Shown piece by piece: positions 27,169 to 36,892 of a stretch of 64,000 nucleotides of DNA (position 1 is the stretch's first letter; each line of letters starts with the position of its first letter). The DNA comes from Bacteroidota bacterium (GTDB lineage Bacteria; Bacteroidota; Bacteroidia; JACCXN01): positions 1-64,000 of the forward strand of contig JACCXN010000056.1 of the NCBI GenBank assembly GCA_013696965.1, in the 5' to 3' direction. The position numbers and the translations under genes are program-made. Under the pieces are notes generated by a model. The model did no database searches. It was not told the origin of the DNA and worked only from the letters and a program-made list of their open reading frames with translations.

Positions 27169-28839
27169 ATGGAAAAATTAACTGAAAATTCTGTCTGGCA
27201 AGAACTTACAGCACATTATCAAAAAACAAAAAAACTTGAAATAAAAGAGTTGTTTGAAAATGATTCTCAACGGTTTAATAAATTTTCAATTCAACACGAA
27301 AACCTGTTGGTTGACTTTTCAAAAAACAGAGCAAATGAACAAACTATTGCCTTATTATTGGAATTGGCAAAAAGCAGGAATGTTCATAAGGCTATCAATG
27401 ACCTGTTTTTAGGAGAAAAAATCAATTTAACTGAAAAACGATCTGTTCTTCATACTGCTTTAAGAAATTTTTCACACGAGCCGATTTCTGTAAATGGAAA
27501 AGATGTAATGCCCGAAGTTTTTAAGGAAAGGGAACAAGTGCGAAGGCTTTCAGAAAAAATAAGAAATCAACAGTGGAAAGGATTTACAGGGAAAACGATA
27601 AACTGTTTGGTAAACATTGGAATAGGAGGTTCGTATTTAGGTCCAAGAATGGTAACTGAAGCATTAAAAGATTATGAAAATACCACTATTCAGATTGAAT
27701 TTATTGCAAATATTGATGGCGCAGATTTACGCCAAGCCCTTAAAAATACCGATCCTGAAACAACACTTTTTATCGTTTCTTCCAAATCATTCAATACTCC
27801 CGAAACATTAATCAATGCTTCCATTATTAGAAATTTGTTAATGACAAGATTTCAGGATGAAAAGGCAATTGCTTCACATTTTATAGCCATAACTGCAAAT
27901 CCTGAAAAAGCAATGGAATTTGGAATTCCTTATCAAAACATATTAAAATTATGGGACTGGGTAGGCGGTAGGTTTTCTATTTGGTCTTCGATGGGTTTTG
28001 TTTTGGCAGTACAAATAGGTTATGCCCGTTTTGAAGAATTTTTAGAAGGAGCAAACGATATGGATGAACATTTTAGAAACACACCTTTAAATAAAAACAT
28101 TCCTGTTATTCTTGCCCTTTTAGGAATCTGGTACAATAATTTTTTTAATGCTCAAACATATGCTTTGCTGCCTTATAGCCAGCATCTTCGTTTACTGCCT
28201 GCTTATTTTCAACAGGTTGATATGGAAAGCAATGGAAAAAGTGTATCTAAATCCAATGAAATAATCGATTATTCAACTGGTCCTGTTATTTGGGGACAGC
28301 AAGGAACAAACGGCCAACATGCTTTTTTTCAACATTTGCATCAAGGCACAAAAATGATTCCTTTTGATTTAATTGGTTTTGTAAACAGTATGGAAGAATA
28401 CGAACACCATGACGAACAACATGAATTTCTATTTGCCAATTTATTAGCCCAATCAAAGGCGTTTGTTGAAGGAAAAAATTCAACCCAATTGCTGGATGAA
28501 CTGTTATCAAAAGGATTTTCCACCGAGGAAGCAAAAGGTTTGCTATTACACAAATCATTACAAGGAAACCATCCTCACAATGTGATACTTTTTGATCAAT
28601 TGAATCCCAGGAACCTTGGAATGGTTATGGCCATGTACGAACATAAAATTTTTATACAAGGAATTATTTGGGACATTAATTCTTTTGATCAATTTGGAGT
28701 AGAACTCGGAAAAGAACTTGCCGATGATTTAATGCCCTATTTAAAAAATGAAAGGGAGAATGATAATTTGGATAATTCTACAAAGGGTTTGATAAATTTT
28801 TATAGAAACCAAAGATTCAGTATAAAGGCAAATTTATAA
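27169..28839 (+). CDS. pgi: Glucose-6-phosphate isomerase
   Basis: Interconverts glucose-6-P and fructose-6-P. A 556-residue long-form enzyme. Signatures seen are VNIGIGGSYLGPRMV, FIVSSKSFNTPETL, DWVGGRFSIWSSMGFVLA and the active-site stretch GTNGQHAFFQHLHQGT, and the late FDQFGVELGKELADDL. The gene starts 14 bases after the kinase. It supplies or drains the G6P used by the beta-PGM and trehalose steps encoded downstream, which explains its presence here. Confidence 0.95.
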   Translation: MEKLTENSVWQELTAHYQKTKKLEIKELFENDSQRFNKFSIQHENLLVDFSKNRANEQTIALLLELAKSRNVHKAINDLFLGEKINLTEKRSVLHTALRNFSHEPISVNGKDVMPEVFKEREQVRRLSEKIRNQQWKGFTGKTINCLVNIGIGGSYLGPRMVTEALKDYENTTIQIEFIANIDGADLRQALKNTDPETTLFIVSSKSFNTPETLINASIIRNLLMTRFQDEKAIASHFIAITANPEKAMEFGIPYQNILKLWDWVGGRFSIWSSMGFVLAVQIGYARFEEFLEGANDMDEHFRNTPLNKNIPVILALLGIWYNNFFNAQTYALLPYSQHLRLLPAYFQQVDMESNGKSVSKSNEIIDYSTGPVIWGQQGTNGQHAFFQHLHQGTKMIPFDLIGFVNSMEEYEHHDEQHEFLFANLLAQSKAFVEGKNSTQLLDELLSKGFSTEEAKGLLLHKSLQGNHPHNVILFDQLNPRNLGMVMAMYEHKIFIQGIIWDINSFDQFGVELGKELADDLMPYLKNERENDNLDNSTKGLINFYRNQRFSIKANL

Positions 28840-29076
28840 AAAACAGGTTTTAACACTTGTAATAACCTTTCATGTTTTAGAAGGAAAAACAATATTCAAT
28901 TCTATCGATAAAATAGGTCCCCGTGTTGTCAAAAAACAATAGGTTTTATTTTTAAATAATAAAAAAAGAAGCGAATAATTGAAACTCAAAAACAAAAAAT
29001 AGCGAAATGGATTACTTTAAGTAATAGTTAAGATGATAAATGATAAGAATCTGTAAATGAACTTGAACAATTATAT

Positions 29077-30603
29077 ATGAAAAATAATTTACAAGCTGCA
29101 ATTGTTGATCTTGATGGGGTAATTACCAACACTGCAATTCAGCATGCAAAGGCTTGGAAGATTATGTTCGATCAATACAACAAACAAAGAGAACAAGAAG
29201 GAAACAAAAAGTTTCTCCCCTTTTCTATAGAATCAGATTATCCTAAATATATTGATGGTATTCCAAGATATGATGGTGTTCGGGAATTTTTAAAATCTAG
29301 AGAAATAGAAATTCCTTATGGAGATCCTAAGGATAATGCTGGAAAAGAAACGATTTGTGGATTGGGAAACTGGAAAAACGAACTTTTTCATAAAGTAATA
29401 AAAGATGAAGGGATACAGGTGATCGAAAAAAATATAGAAGCAATAAAAAATTGGAAAAAGCTTGGATTAAAGACTGCTGTAATTTCATCCAGCAAAAACT
29501 GTAAGCAAATTCTTGAAGCTACGGGATATGAATATTTGTTTGACACACGTGTAGATGGTATTATTTCAGTAGAAAGAAACATAAAAGGCAAACCAGCCCC
29601 GGATATATTTTTGGAAGCAGCCAGGGAATTAAATGTAAAACCTGAAAATGCACTGATTGTGGAAGATTCACTCGCTGGAGTTGAAGCCGGCAAAAAAGGG
29701 GATTTTGCACTTGTTGTTGGAATAAAGAATGGTTCAAATACAGCAGAATTGTTAAAAAAAGGGGCAGATGAAGTAGTTGACAATCTACAACAGGTTGATA
29801 TTAACCTTAAAAAGGCAAAATTACCCAAGTATTTACCACTTGCTATTAAACATATTCCAGAACTCAAAGAAAAGTTTAAAAATAACAAAGCCCTTTTATT
29901 TCTTGATTTTGACGGAACATTAGCTCCTATTGTTGAATTTTTCGAGGATGCTGCAATGTCTGAGGAAATGAAGGAGCTTTTGGAACGATTAGCTTCTAAA
30001 TACCAGGTAGCAGTAATAAGCGGAAGAGGGCTTAGTGATGTAAAAAACAGGGTTGGATTAAACAATATTTATTATGCAGGAAGCCACGGCTTTGAAATTT
30101 CTGGACCAAATGGTTTTTACCAGGAACATGAACTTGCCCATAAAATAATCCCTGTTTTTGATGTATTAATACCTGAATTGAATCAAAAACTAAAATCAAT
30201 TCCTGGGCTAAAATTGGAAAGAAAAAAATTCACTCTTGCCGTTCATTACCGCCAGGTTGCTCAAGAAAAGCAACAAGAAGTAATTGATGCAGTTGAAAAT
30301 GCCTTAAAAAAACACAGGGAAGTAAAAGCAGGAAAAGGAAAAAAAGTGATTGAGATTCGCCCAAATATTGATTGGGATAAAGGAAAGGCAGTTTCAATGT
30401 TAATTCATAAGCTTGACCACTCAAAAAATGAGTATTTACCGGTTTATATCGGAGATGACATTACAGATGAGGATGTATTTATTATACTGGATAATGGACT
30501 AGGTATACTCGTAGGGGAGCATGGAAGCCAAACCTATGCCGATTATTACCTGAGGGATGTTCAGGATGTTCAGAATTTTTTAAACCAATTGTTAATCGAA
30601 TAA
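29077..30603 (+). CDS. Beta-phosphoglucomutase / trehalose-6-phosphate phosphatase fusion
   Basis: A 508-residue two-domain HAD protein. Residues 1-245 are beta-phosphoglucomutase-like: nucleophile Asp11 and acid Asp13 (VDLDGVITNTA), cap residues DGIPRYDGVREFLKSR, then ISSSK, GKPAPDIFLEAAREL and VEDSLAGVEAG. Residues 270-508 are a trehalose-phosphatase: Asp277 and Asp279 (LFLDFDGTLAPIV), ISGR, GSHGFEI, and YIGDDITDEDVF. Reactions expected are G6P to beta-G1P interconversion and trehalose-6-P to trehalose. This order matches the first two domains of mycobacterial OtsB1. The 3' neighbour starts 7 bases later. Confidence 0.9.
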   Translation: MKNNLQAAIVDLDGVITNTAIQHAKAWKIMFDQYNKQREQEGNKKFLPFSIESDYPKYIDGIPRYDGVREFLKSREIEIPYGDPKDNAGKETICGLGNWKNELFHKVIKDEGIQVIEKNIEAIKNWKKLGLKTAVISSSKNCKQILEATGYEYLFDTRVDGIISVERNIKGKPAPDIFLEAARELNVKPENALIVEDSLAGVEAGKKGDFALVVGIKNGSNTAELLKKGADEVVDNLQQVDINLKKAKLPKYLPLAIKHIPELKEKFKNNKALLFLDFDGTLAPIVEFFEDAAMSEEMKELLERLASKYQVAVISGRGLSDVKNRVGLNNIYYAGSHGFEISGPNGFYQEHELAHKIIPVFDVLIPELNQKLKSIPGLKLERKKFTLAVHYRQVAQEKQQEVIDAVENALKKHREVKAGKGKKVIEIRPNIDWDKGKAVSMLIHKLDHSKNEYLPVYIGDDITDEDVFIILDNGLGILVGEHGSQTYADYYLRDVQDVQNFLNQLLIE

Positions 30604-30610
30604 AAGGACT

Positions 30611-33031
30611 ATGGAAGAATGGATAATTAAATATTCAGAATACATTCCTGAGAAAGAACTTTTAAGAGAGGCTTTATGTACTGTGGGTAATGGTTATTTT
30701 GCAACACGGGGAGCAGCAGAGGAAAGTCAACCGGGAAAAAATCATTATCCTGGAACTTATCTGGCAGGTGGATACAATCGATTAGAAACCGAAATTGCAG
30801 GTAAAATAATAGAAAATGAAGATCTTGTAAACTGGCCCAATTGGACTATTTTAAAATTTAAGCCCGAAAATGGAACATGGTTAGACATGGATAAATTTAC
30901 AATTCTTAGTTATGAACAAGATCTGAATTTAAAAGAAGGGATTTTCGAACGTAGAATTCATTTTAAGGATGAGGAAAAAAGGGAAACAAAGCTTGTAACA
31001 CGAAGAATAGTAAGCCTAAGAAATATGCATTTAGCTGCTATTGAATGGGAACTAACACCTCAAAACTGGTCGGGAAATATAACCCTGCATTCTGCATTGG
31101 ATGGCTCTGTTATTAACAATGGAGTTGAAAGATACCGTGAATTAAACAGCAAACATTTAATACCATTGGAAAAAGGGCATTTTGAAGAAGATTGCATTTT
31201 TTTAAAGGTAATGACAAATCAATCAGAAATTGTAATGGCTCAGGCAGCAGCAACAACTGTATATTTTGATCAATACGATTCCCCTATAACAAGAACCACT
31301 GTGTTGGAAGAGGCTTACATAGGGCAGGAATTAACTTTTGCAGCAGAAGTTAATAAAACCATTAAAATAGAAAAGATTGTTGTAGTGTATACTTCTAAGG
31401 ACAAAGCAGTTTCAGAGCCCTTAAGTGAAGCTAAAAAAGAAGTTAAGCGTACGGGTAATTTCCAAAAAATCAAACAGGACCAAATTGCAGAGTGGAAAGA
31501 ACTTTGGGATCAATGTGATATTCTTTTGGAAGCAGATGACTCCGAAGATCAATTGTTGCTTCGCTTTCACATATTCCATCTTTTTCAAACCTATTCATTA
31601 AACACTATTGATCTTGATGCAGGCATACCTGCCAGAGGATGGCATGGTGAAGCATACAGAGGACATATTCTTTGGGATGAACTTTTTATTTTTCCATTCT
31701 TTAACATTAGTATTCCTGAGCTCACACGCTCGTTGCTTATGTACAGGTATAGAAGATTACCAGAGGCGCGTTTTGCAGCTACCAACAACGGTTACCAAGG
31801 TGCAATGTTCCCTTGGCAAAGTGGTAGCAATGGGAGGGAAGAGAGTCAAGTAATTCACCTGAATCCGGAATCTGGAAGATGGGTTGATGACAATACTTAT
31901 TTGCAAAGGCATGTGAATTCAGCCATTGCTTACAACATTTGGCAATACTTTGAAACAAGCGGTGACCTTGAATTCCTATCTTTTTATGGAGCGGAGCTTT
32001 TAATGGATATAACAAAATTTTGGGCAAGTAAGGTTATTTACAATAAAGACAGAAAGCGTTACGAGATCCATAATATAGTTGGCCCCGATGAATATCATAC
32101 CCACTATCCAGGATCATTGGAAATAGGCTTAAGAAACAATGCCTATACTAATGTAATGGTAGTATGGACTCTCATTCATGCCCTTAAAGCAATGGAAAGG
32201 CTGGACAATAGAAGAAGAAATGAACTGATGCATAAATTAAACATAAATCAGGAAGATATTTCCCGTTGGAATAACATTAGCAGGAATATGTTTGTTCCAT
32301 TTATTAATCAAGGAACCATAATTGAACAATTTGAAGGATTTGAAAATTTAAAAGACCTTAATTGGGAAGAATATCATACTAAATATGGAGAAATGCTTCG
32401 TTTGGACCGGATACTTGAAAAGGAAGGAGATGAAGTAAATAGGTATAAGGCTGTAAAGCAAGCAGATGTTTTAATGCTCTTTTACCTTTTCTCAACAGAG
32501 GAATTAACAGAGTTATTCGAACATATGGCTTATGATTTTAACCCTTATGAATCAATTCCTCTGAATATTGACTATTATGAGAAAATTTCGTCACATGGTT
32601 CCACATTAAGTAAACTGGTTTATTCCTGGGTATTCGCGCGTACTCACAGGGAAAAATCATGGCATCATTTTAAAAAGGCACTACTTAGTGACTTTAAAGA
32701 CGTGCAGGGAGGAACTACACCTGAAGGTATTCATTTAGGGGCCATGGCAGGAACCATTGATCTTATCCAAAGGTGTTATACAGGAATAGAGTTCAGAGAA
32801 GAAGAACTCTTTTTTAATCCCCAACTGCCTGAAAACGTGAAGCAAATTAAATTCCGGCTACGCTATAGAGAGCACTGGCTTGAAGTGAAATTAACCAAAG
32901 ATAATTTGTACCTCAAAAGCCATGGAGGTTGGGAAAATGAAATAAGAATTATTGTTGGTGGACAAGCCTTTTTAATGCGAAAAGGGGAAGAAAGGGTAAT
33001 TGATTATGCTAAACATATGATTGGAAGTTGA
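30611..33031 (+). CDS. Glycoside hydrolase family 65 phosphorylase (trehalose/trehalose-6-P-type)
   Basis: An 806-residue enzyme. An N-terminal beta-sandwich (about 1-290) leads to an (alpha/alpha)6 barrel with GH65 blocks GWHGEAYRGHILWDELF, GAMFPWQSGSNGREES, NPESGRW and, at the catalytic acid, VGPDEYH with Glu494. The phosphate-handling region is HGSTLSKL. GH65 phosphorylases cleave trehalose, trehalose-6-P, maltose or kojibiose to beta-G1P and a sugar, reversibly. Next to a beta-PGM, a trehalose-type substrate is likely. Acceptor (glucose or G6P) cannot be read. The layout matches the C-terminal domain of mycobacterial OtsB1. Confidence 0.9.
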   Translation: MEEWIIKYSEYIPEKELLREALCTVGNGYFATRGAAEESQPGKNHYPGTYLAGGYNRLETEIAGKIIENEDLVNWPNWTILKFKPENGTWLDMDKFTILSYEQDLNLKEGIFERRIHFKDEEKRETKLVTRRIVSLRNMHLAAIEWELTPQNWSGNITLHSALDGSVINNGVERYRELNSKHLIPLEKGHFEEDCIFLKVMTNQSEIVMAQAAATTVYFDQYDSPITRTTVLEEAYIGQELTFAAEVNKTIKIEKIVVVYTSKDKAVSEPLSEAKKEVKRTGNFQKIKQDQIAEWKELWDQCDILLEADDSEDQLLLRFHIFHLFQTYSLNTIDLDAGIPARGWHGEAYRGHILWDELFIFPFFNISIPELTRSLLMYRYRRLPEARFAATNNGYQGAMFPWQSGSNGREESQVIHLNPESGRWVDDNTYLQRHVNSAIAYNIWQYFETSGDLEFLSFYGAELLMDITKFWASKVIYNKDRKRYEIHNIVGPDEYHTHYPGSLEIGLRNNAYTNVMVVWTLIHALKAMERLDNRRRNELMHKLNINQEDISRWNNISRNMFVPFINQGTIIEQFEGFENLKDLNWEEYHTKYGEMLRLDRILEKEGDEVNRYKAVKQADVLMLFYLFSTEELTELFEHMAYDFNPYESIPLNIDYYEKISSHGSTLSKLVYSWVFARTHREKSWHHFKKALLSDFKDVQGGTTPEGIHLGAMAGTIDLIQRCYTGIEFREEELFFNPQLPENVKQIKFRLRYREHWLEVKLTKDNLYLKSHGGWENEIRIIVGGQAFLMRKGEERVIDYAKHMIGS

Positions 33032-33074
33032 AAAGATAATGGATTTGATCCACTTTCAAATTCGATTCAGTATT

Positions 33075-33425
33075 TTATAGATTAAATTTCAAATTTGAAG
33101 AGGAAAGTAAAAACTCCAGTTCATCCACCTGTTTTTTTAAGACAACCATCTCCGCTTGCATTTGGGTAATCAGCTGAGATATATCCTGATGATGATCACC
33201 GCTAATTACTATAAATTTTTCAGCCATGTAGTTTCCATTAATATTGGCTCCGTTGTTGTTTAACCGCATACGCTGGTTGGCTTCCGTACGTATTAAAAAC
33301 CATTTCGCCTGAACTTGCCTGAAAGGTTACATCATCAATGCTTGCAGGCACAAACAAGGAAAAACGCTCAATGCCATTGCCTGCACCTTTAAATAAACGT
33401 CAGGCGTTGATATTACCTGCCGGGG
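33075..33425 (-). pseudogene. Decayed C-terminus of a surface protein
   Basis: Minus-strand remnants in two frames. The 3' part (64 codons from 33269) reads RMRLNNNGANINGNYMAEKF and ends in a coiled coil (QLITQMQAEMVVLKKQVDEL). Upstream, in another frame, GAGNGIERFSLFVPASIDD and VTFQASSGEMVF can be read, with an in-frame TGA at 33400-33402 before it. The phrases are typical of Bacteroidota proteins with a tail-fibre or GIGT-type C-terminus. One nonsense codon, one frameshift and the missing N-terminus mark it as a pseudogene. More GC-rich than its flanks. Confidence 0.65.
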
Positions 33426-33545
33426 TTTAGATGCAAAAAAATAATGGTCAAGCAACCATTAAGAAAAACCCACGTCTTATTTTTTAAACCATTAAAAATT
33501 GGAAAAATTCATTGCGAGTTCCTCAAGTAAAACCATTAAACGAAG

Positions 33546-33595
33546 TATGAAATAGCCATGCACCTTCACAAACATCAATGAATATAACATGGCTA
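33546..33595 (-). repeat. Dispersed leader repeat, copy A
   Basis: A 50-bp sequence with inverted ends (tagccatg at 33553-33560 and catggcta at 33588-33595). It matches, in the opposite strand, the two copies at 41111-41160 and 41195-41251, but lacks an 8-bp inner block. The downstream 40 bases also match. Confidence 0.7.
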
Positions 33596-33644
33596 TCCCG
33601 ATTAATCTTGATGGCAGTTAAAAACAAATTATATACATATACAT

Positions 33645-33749
33645 ATGAATAAAAAAATCAAAGAAAAACAAAAGCAAAAAGAAGTACAGCGTTGTATTGC
33701 AAAATTAAGTCAATTGGGCTTCACGGTAAGATTAACGCCAGTATATTAA
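33645..33749 (+). CDS. Possible 34-aa ORF at a duplicated leader
   Basis: A short frame starts exactly where the matching leader at 41059 has its gene start. It is very basic at first (NKKIKEKQKQKEVQRC) and then reads IAKLSQLGFTVRLTPVY. It may be a real small protein or the relic of a gene that once used this leader. There is no family match that I recognise. Confidence 0.3.
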   Translation: MNKKIKEKQKQKEVQRCIAKLSQLGFTVRLTPVY

Positions 33750-33959
33750 ATAAAAATTTAAAAAACCAAAAGCTCGACTTTTTTTCTGGAATAATAAATC
33801 CGTGTATGAAATTGAGCTAACAATAGGTTAAGCACAAACACTTGTAGCAAAGCAAACGTAGCAATACCAAGCCGAAGCACGAATATGAAAATTTACAATC
33901 TCTTAACCTGTTTTAAAAACAAGATGAAAAACTATTGAATAAAAACAAAAAAAACACAT

Positions 33960-36653
33960 ATGAAAAAACATCTATCTATTCTTTTTATTTCCATCACTTT
34001 ATTGGGGCTGAAAATTTCATCTGCACAGGTCTTTGAATGGGGCATTTCTCAATCCTGGCTCAGCGTGGATGTCGACATTGATAATTTTGGAAATTCCTTC
34101 AATGCCGGCTCTTTCCAGGGAACTACTGTAGTGGGGAGTAATTCCTATACCAGTGCTGGAGGAGTGGATGTAATAATATCAAAAATCAATCCTTCCGGCA
34201 CGCTGCTTTGGTCAACGGTAATGGGAGGGGTACAAAACGACAATGTAGCACAAATTCACTATGACGGCAATGGGAATGTTTGGGTGATTGGTAATTTCTC
34301 AGGTGTAATGACTATAGGGACATTCACAATTTCGGCTGGTGGAGGTACTGATGTATTTATTGCCAAACTAGATGCCGCATCGGGAACTGTTCTTGCCGCG
34401 TTGAAGGGAGGGGGATCCGGGAACGACCAGGCAATACAATTAGCTTCCGATGCAGCAGGGAACATTTACGTATGTGGAACATATGTTAGTTCTTTTACTA
34501 TAGGAACAGTTAATATTACCGGATCCGGTTCGCTGGCTGTTTTTCTTACCAAGCTTGATGCAGCAGCTGTGCCACAGTGGGGAACGAGCATACATAATCA
34601 AAGTTTAGCAACAACCTGGACAATGAACGTGGATGCAGCCGGAAATTCATATATTGGTGGCTTTGCCAATTCAGTAACTTCTAATTTTGGTTCTACTGTT
34701 GTAACAATGAATCAAACTAAAACGTTTATAGCAAAATTTAACACTTTAGGTGTGTATCAATGGGCCGCCCTGGCACAAATGATGGGTGAGCTAATGGGTG
34801 TGTGCAATGATGCAGCAGGAAACACCTATGTCTCCGGAAATTTTAATGCAACAGCTGTTTTTGGATCCACTACTTTAAATGGCCCTCCATTGAATGATGA
34901 TATTCTTTTGGCCAAAGTAGATGCTTCTGGAAACTGGGTTTGGGCCAAACAATATGGCGGTAATGGCAATGATGGCGGTTACGATCTAACCTGCAATGCC
35001 AATGGAAACCTTTTTTTGGCAGCCTCCATAGAGGCATCATTTACTTTAGGAAATACCAATGTTAGCTCCGGTGGATATAAAGAGGTAGTTATTGCCGGAT
35101 TCAATAGCAATGGTGATGACCTTTGGGTAATTCAAACATTAGGACCGGGGTCTAATTTCATATATTCAATTACACATGATGACGCAGGCGGCATCTATAT
35201 ATGTGGCTATGGCCAGGCCTCCATGACCTTTGCAGGAGCACCAGTGCTGACAAGCGGGGGCGAGTACCTGATAAAAATATCAAATAACGCCAATACCATA
35301 AGTGGAACCGTATTTCGCGATTATAACAATGATGGAATAATGAACGGTGCCGATAGTGGGATACCCAATGTTATGACTGAATTAAACCCGGGATCATCAC
35401 TTTTTAGCTCCTCTTACAACGGCAAATATAACGCTTATGCTCTTGCAGGCAGCTGGATAGTTCAATTGCCTGTTTTACCACCTTATTACTCATTAACCAC
35501 CCCTGCCACACAATCAGGGGTTTTTACCGGTATTGGTCAGTTAGACACTGCCAACCATTTCGGGCTTTACGCGATACCCAACATGAATGATCTTCGTGTA
35601 ACTGTTACTCCCCTAACTTCTCCCAAAGCGGGATTCGTATTAAATTACTATGTTACTTATGAAAACACGGGAACTACTACACTGAACGGAAATATTGATT
35701 TTACATTTCCCAGTTTATTGAGCTATATCGGAGCTTCTCCTCCACAGACTTCCCAGGTAGGACAAACCCTGAGCTGGAACATTGGAAGCATCCCTCCTCA
35801 GACAATTGGAACCATCAATGTGTTATTTAATATTCCAACTTCAGTTACAATTGGAACTCCTGTAAATTCAATCGCAACCATAACACCTGTTGTAGGCGAC
35901 ATGGTATCCGGTGATAATACCGATCAGTCTTTGTTAGTGGTGGTAGGGCCTTATGACCCAAACTACAAGGAAGTTGACCCGTTAGAAATGACACCAACTG
36001 CTGTTAGTGAGGGGACCTGGCTTAATTATACCGTTCACTTCCAAAATGTAGGAAATGCCCCGGCCCATACCGTTATTTTAAAAGATTCACTTTCGCAAAA
36101 TCTTCTTCGTTCAAGTTTACAAATATTGGCCTATAGTCACCCGGTGGCATTTAATATAAATCCCTCGGGCATTGCGGAATTTAGATTTGACAACATTATG
36201 TTAATTGACAGTGTTTCTGACCCTGTGGCAAGTTGTGGCTTTGTAAAGTTCAGGGTTAAGCCTATTCCCACTTTGCAGCTGGGAGACTCTATTCCTAATT
36301 TTGCAGACATTTATTTTGATTATAACCCACCCATTACTACCAATACAGCGGTAACAAGAATCGAACTTCCGGCAGGTATCAAAAACACATCTGATTCGCC
36401 ATTTTCTGTAAAGATTTATCCTGTTCCTTCCCCTGGAAAATTTACCTTGGAATTGGAAACAGATAATGCCGAGGACATGCAAATAAGCATTTACAATGCA
36501 TTGGGGCAGCAAGTTTACAATGAAACAATAAATAAAATTTCGGGATTATTTTTAAAAGAAATTGACCTGCAGCAAAGGAACAATGGAATTTATTTTATCC
36601 AGGTAGCTCATGATGGAAAAACATCGACTCAAAAAATATTGCTTCACAGATAA
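33960..36653 (+). CDS. T9SS-secreted beta-propeller (SBBP-repeat) protein
   Basis: An 897-residue surface or extracellular protein. Signal peptide ends near SSAQ (residue about 23). Residues 25-440 hold propeller-like SBBP repeats (SKINPSGTLLWSTVMGG, LTKLDAAAVPQWGTSI, AKVDASGNWVWAKQYGG). A Ca-binding-like loop follows (FRDYNNDGIMNGADSG), then two Ig-like domains (PNYKEVDPLEMTP, WLNYTVHFQNVGNAPAHTV). Residues 820-897 are a T9SS type A sorting domain (VKIYPVPSPGKFTLELE; NGIYFIQVAHDGKTS). Ligand unknown. A PorP/SprF-like protein is encoded downstream. Confidence 0.85.
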   Translation: MKKHLSILFISITLLGLKISSAQVFEWGISQSWLSVDVDIDNFGNSFNAGSFQGTTVVGSNSYTSAGGVDVIISKINPSGTLLWSTVMGGVQNDNVAQIHYDGNGNVWVIGNFSGVMTIGTFTISAGGGTDVFIAKLDAASGTVLAALKGGGSGNDQAIQLASDAAGNIYVCGTYVSSFTIGTVNITGSGSLAVFLTKLDAAAVPQWGTSIHNQSLATTWTMNVDAAGNSYIGGFANSVTSNFGSTVVTMNQTKTFIAKFNTLGVYQWAALAQMMGELMGVCNDAAGNTYVSGNFNATAVFGSTTLNGPPLNDDILLAKVDASGNWVWAKQYGGNGNDGGYDLTCNANGNLFLAASIEASFTLGNTNVSSGGYKEVVIAGFNSNGDDLWVIQTLGPGSNFIYSITHDDAGGIYICGYGQASMTFAGAPVLTSGGEYLIKISNNANTISGTVFRDYNNDGIMNGADSGIPNVMTELNPGSSLFSSSYNGKYNAYALAGSWIVQLPVLPPYYSLTTPATQSGVFTGIGQLDTANHFGLYAIPNMNDLRVTVTPLTSPKAGFVLNYYVTYENTGTTTLNGNIDFTFPSLLSYIGASPPQTSQVGQTLSWNIGSIPPQTIGTINVLFNIPTSVTIGTPVNSIATITPVVGDMVSGDNTDQSLLVVVGPYDPNYKEVDPLEMTPTAVSEGTWLNYTVHFQNVGNAPAHTVILKDSLSQNLLRSSLQILAYSHPVAFNINPSGIAEFRFDNIMLIDSVSDPVASCGFVKFRVKPIPTLQLGDSIPNFADIYFDYNPPITTNTAVTRIELPAGIKNTSDSPFSVKIYPVPSPGKFTLELETDNAEDMQISIYNALGQQVYNETINKISGLFLKEIDLQQRNNGIYFIQVAHDGKTSTQKILLHR

Positions 36654-36892
36654 TAATTAATCTGTTTGTAAAGAAATCGAAAGAGAAAATAACAACAATC
36701 TCCAGTGGGAAGGCACTACAACATTTTAGAACGCTTGATCCAAATAGGGAAGTAAAACCTGGTTGAAATCCTGGTTTAAGTCTGTTAGTGGCTGTTGTAT
36801 TCCTGCCACCAAGACACCAGGACACAAAGCAAACAATAAGAATTAATCTTTTACATAAAAACTTTGTGATTTTGTGGCCATTATATATGCCT

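Noticed and set aside
29388-30065. 225-codon minus-strand frame
   Set aside because: Antisense to the beta-PGM/TPP fusion, Ser- and Phe-rich shadow composition, no leader.
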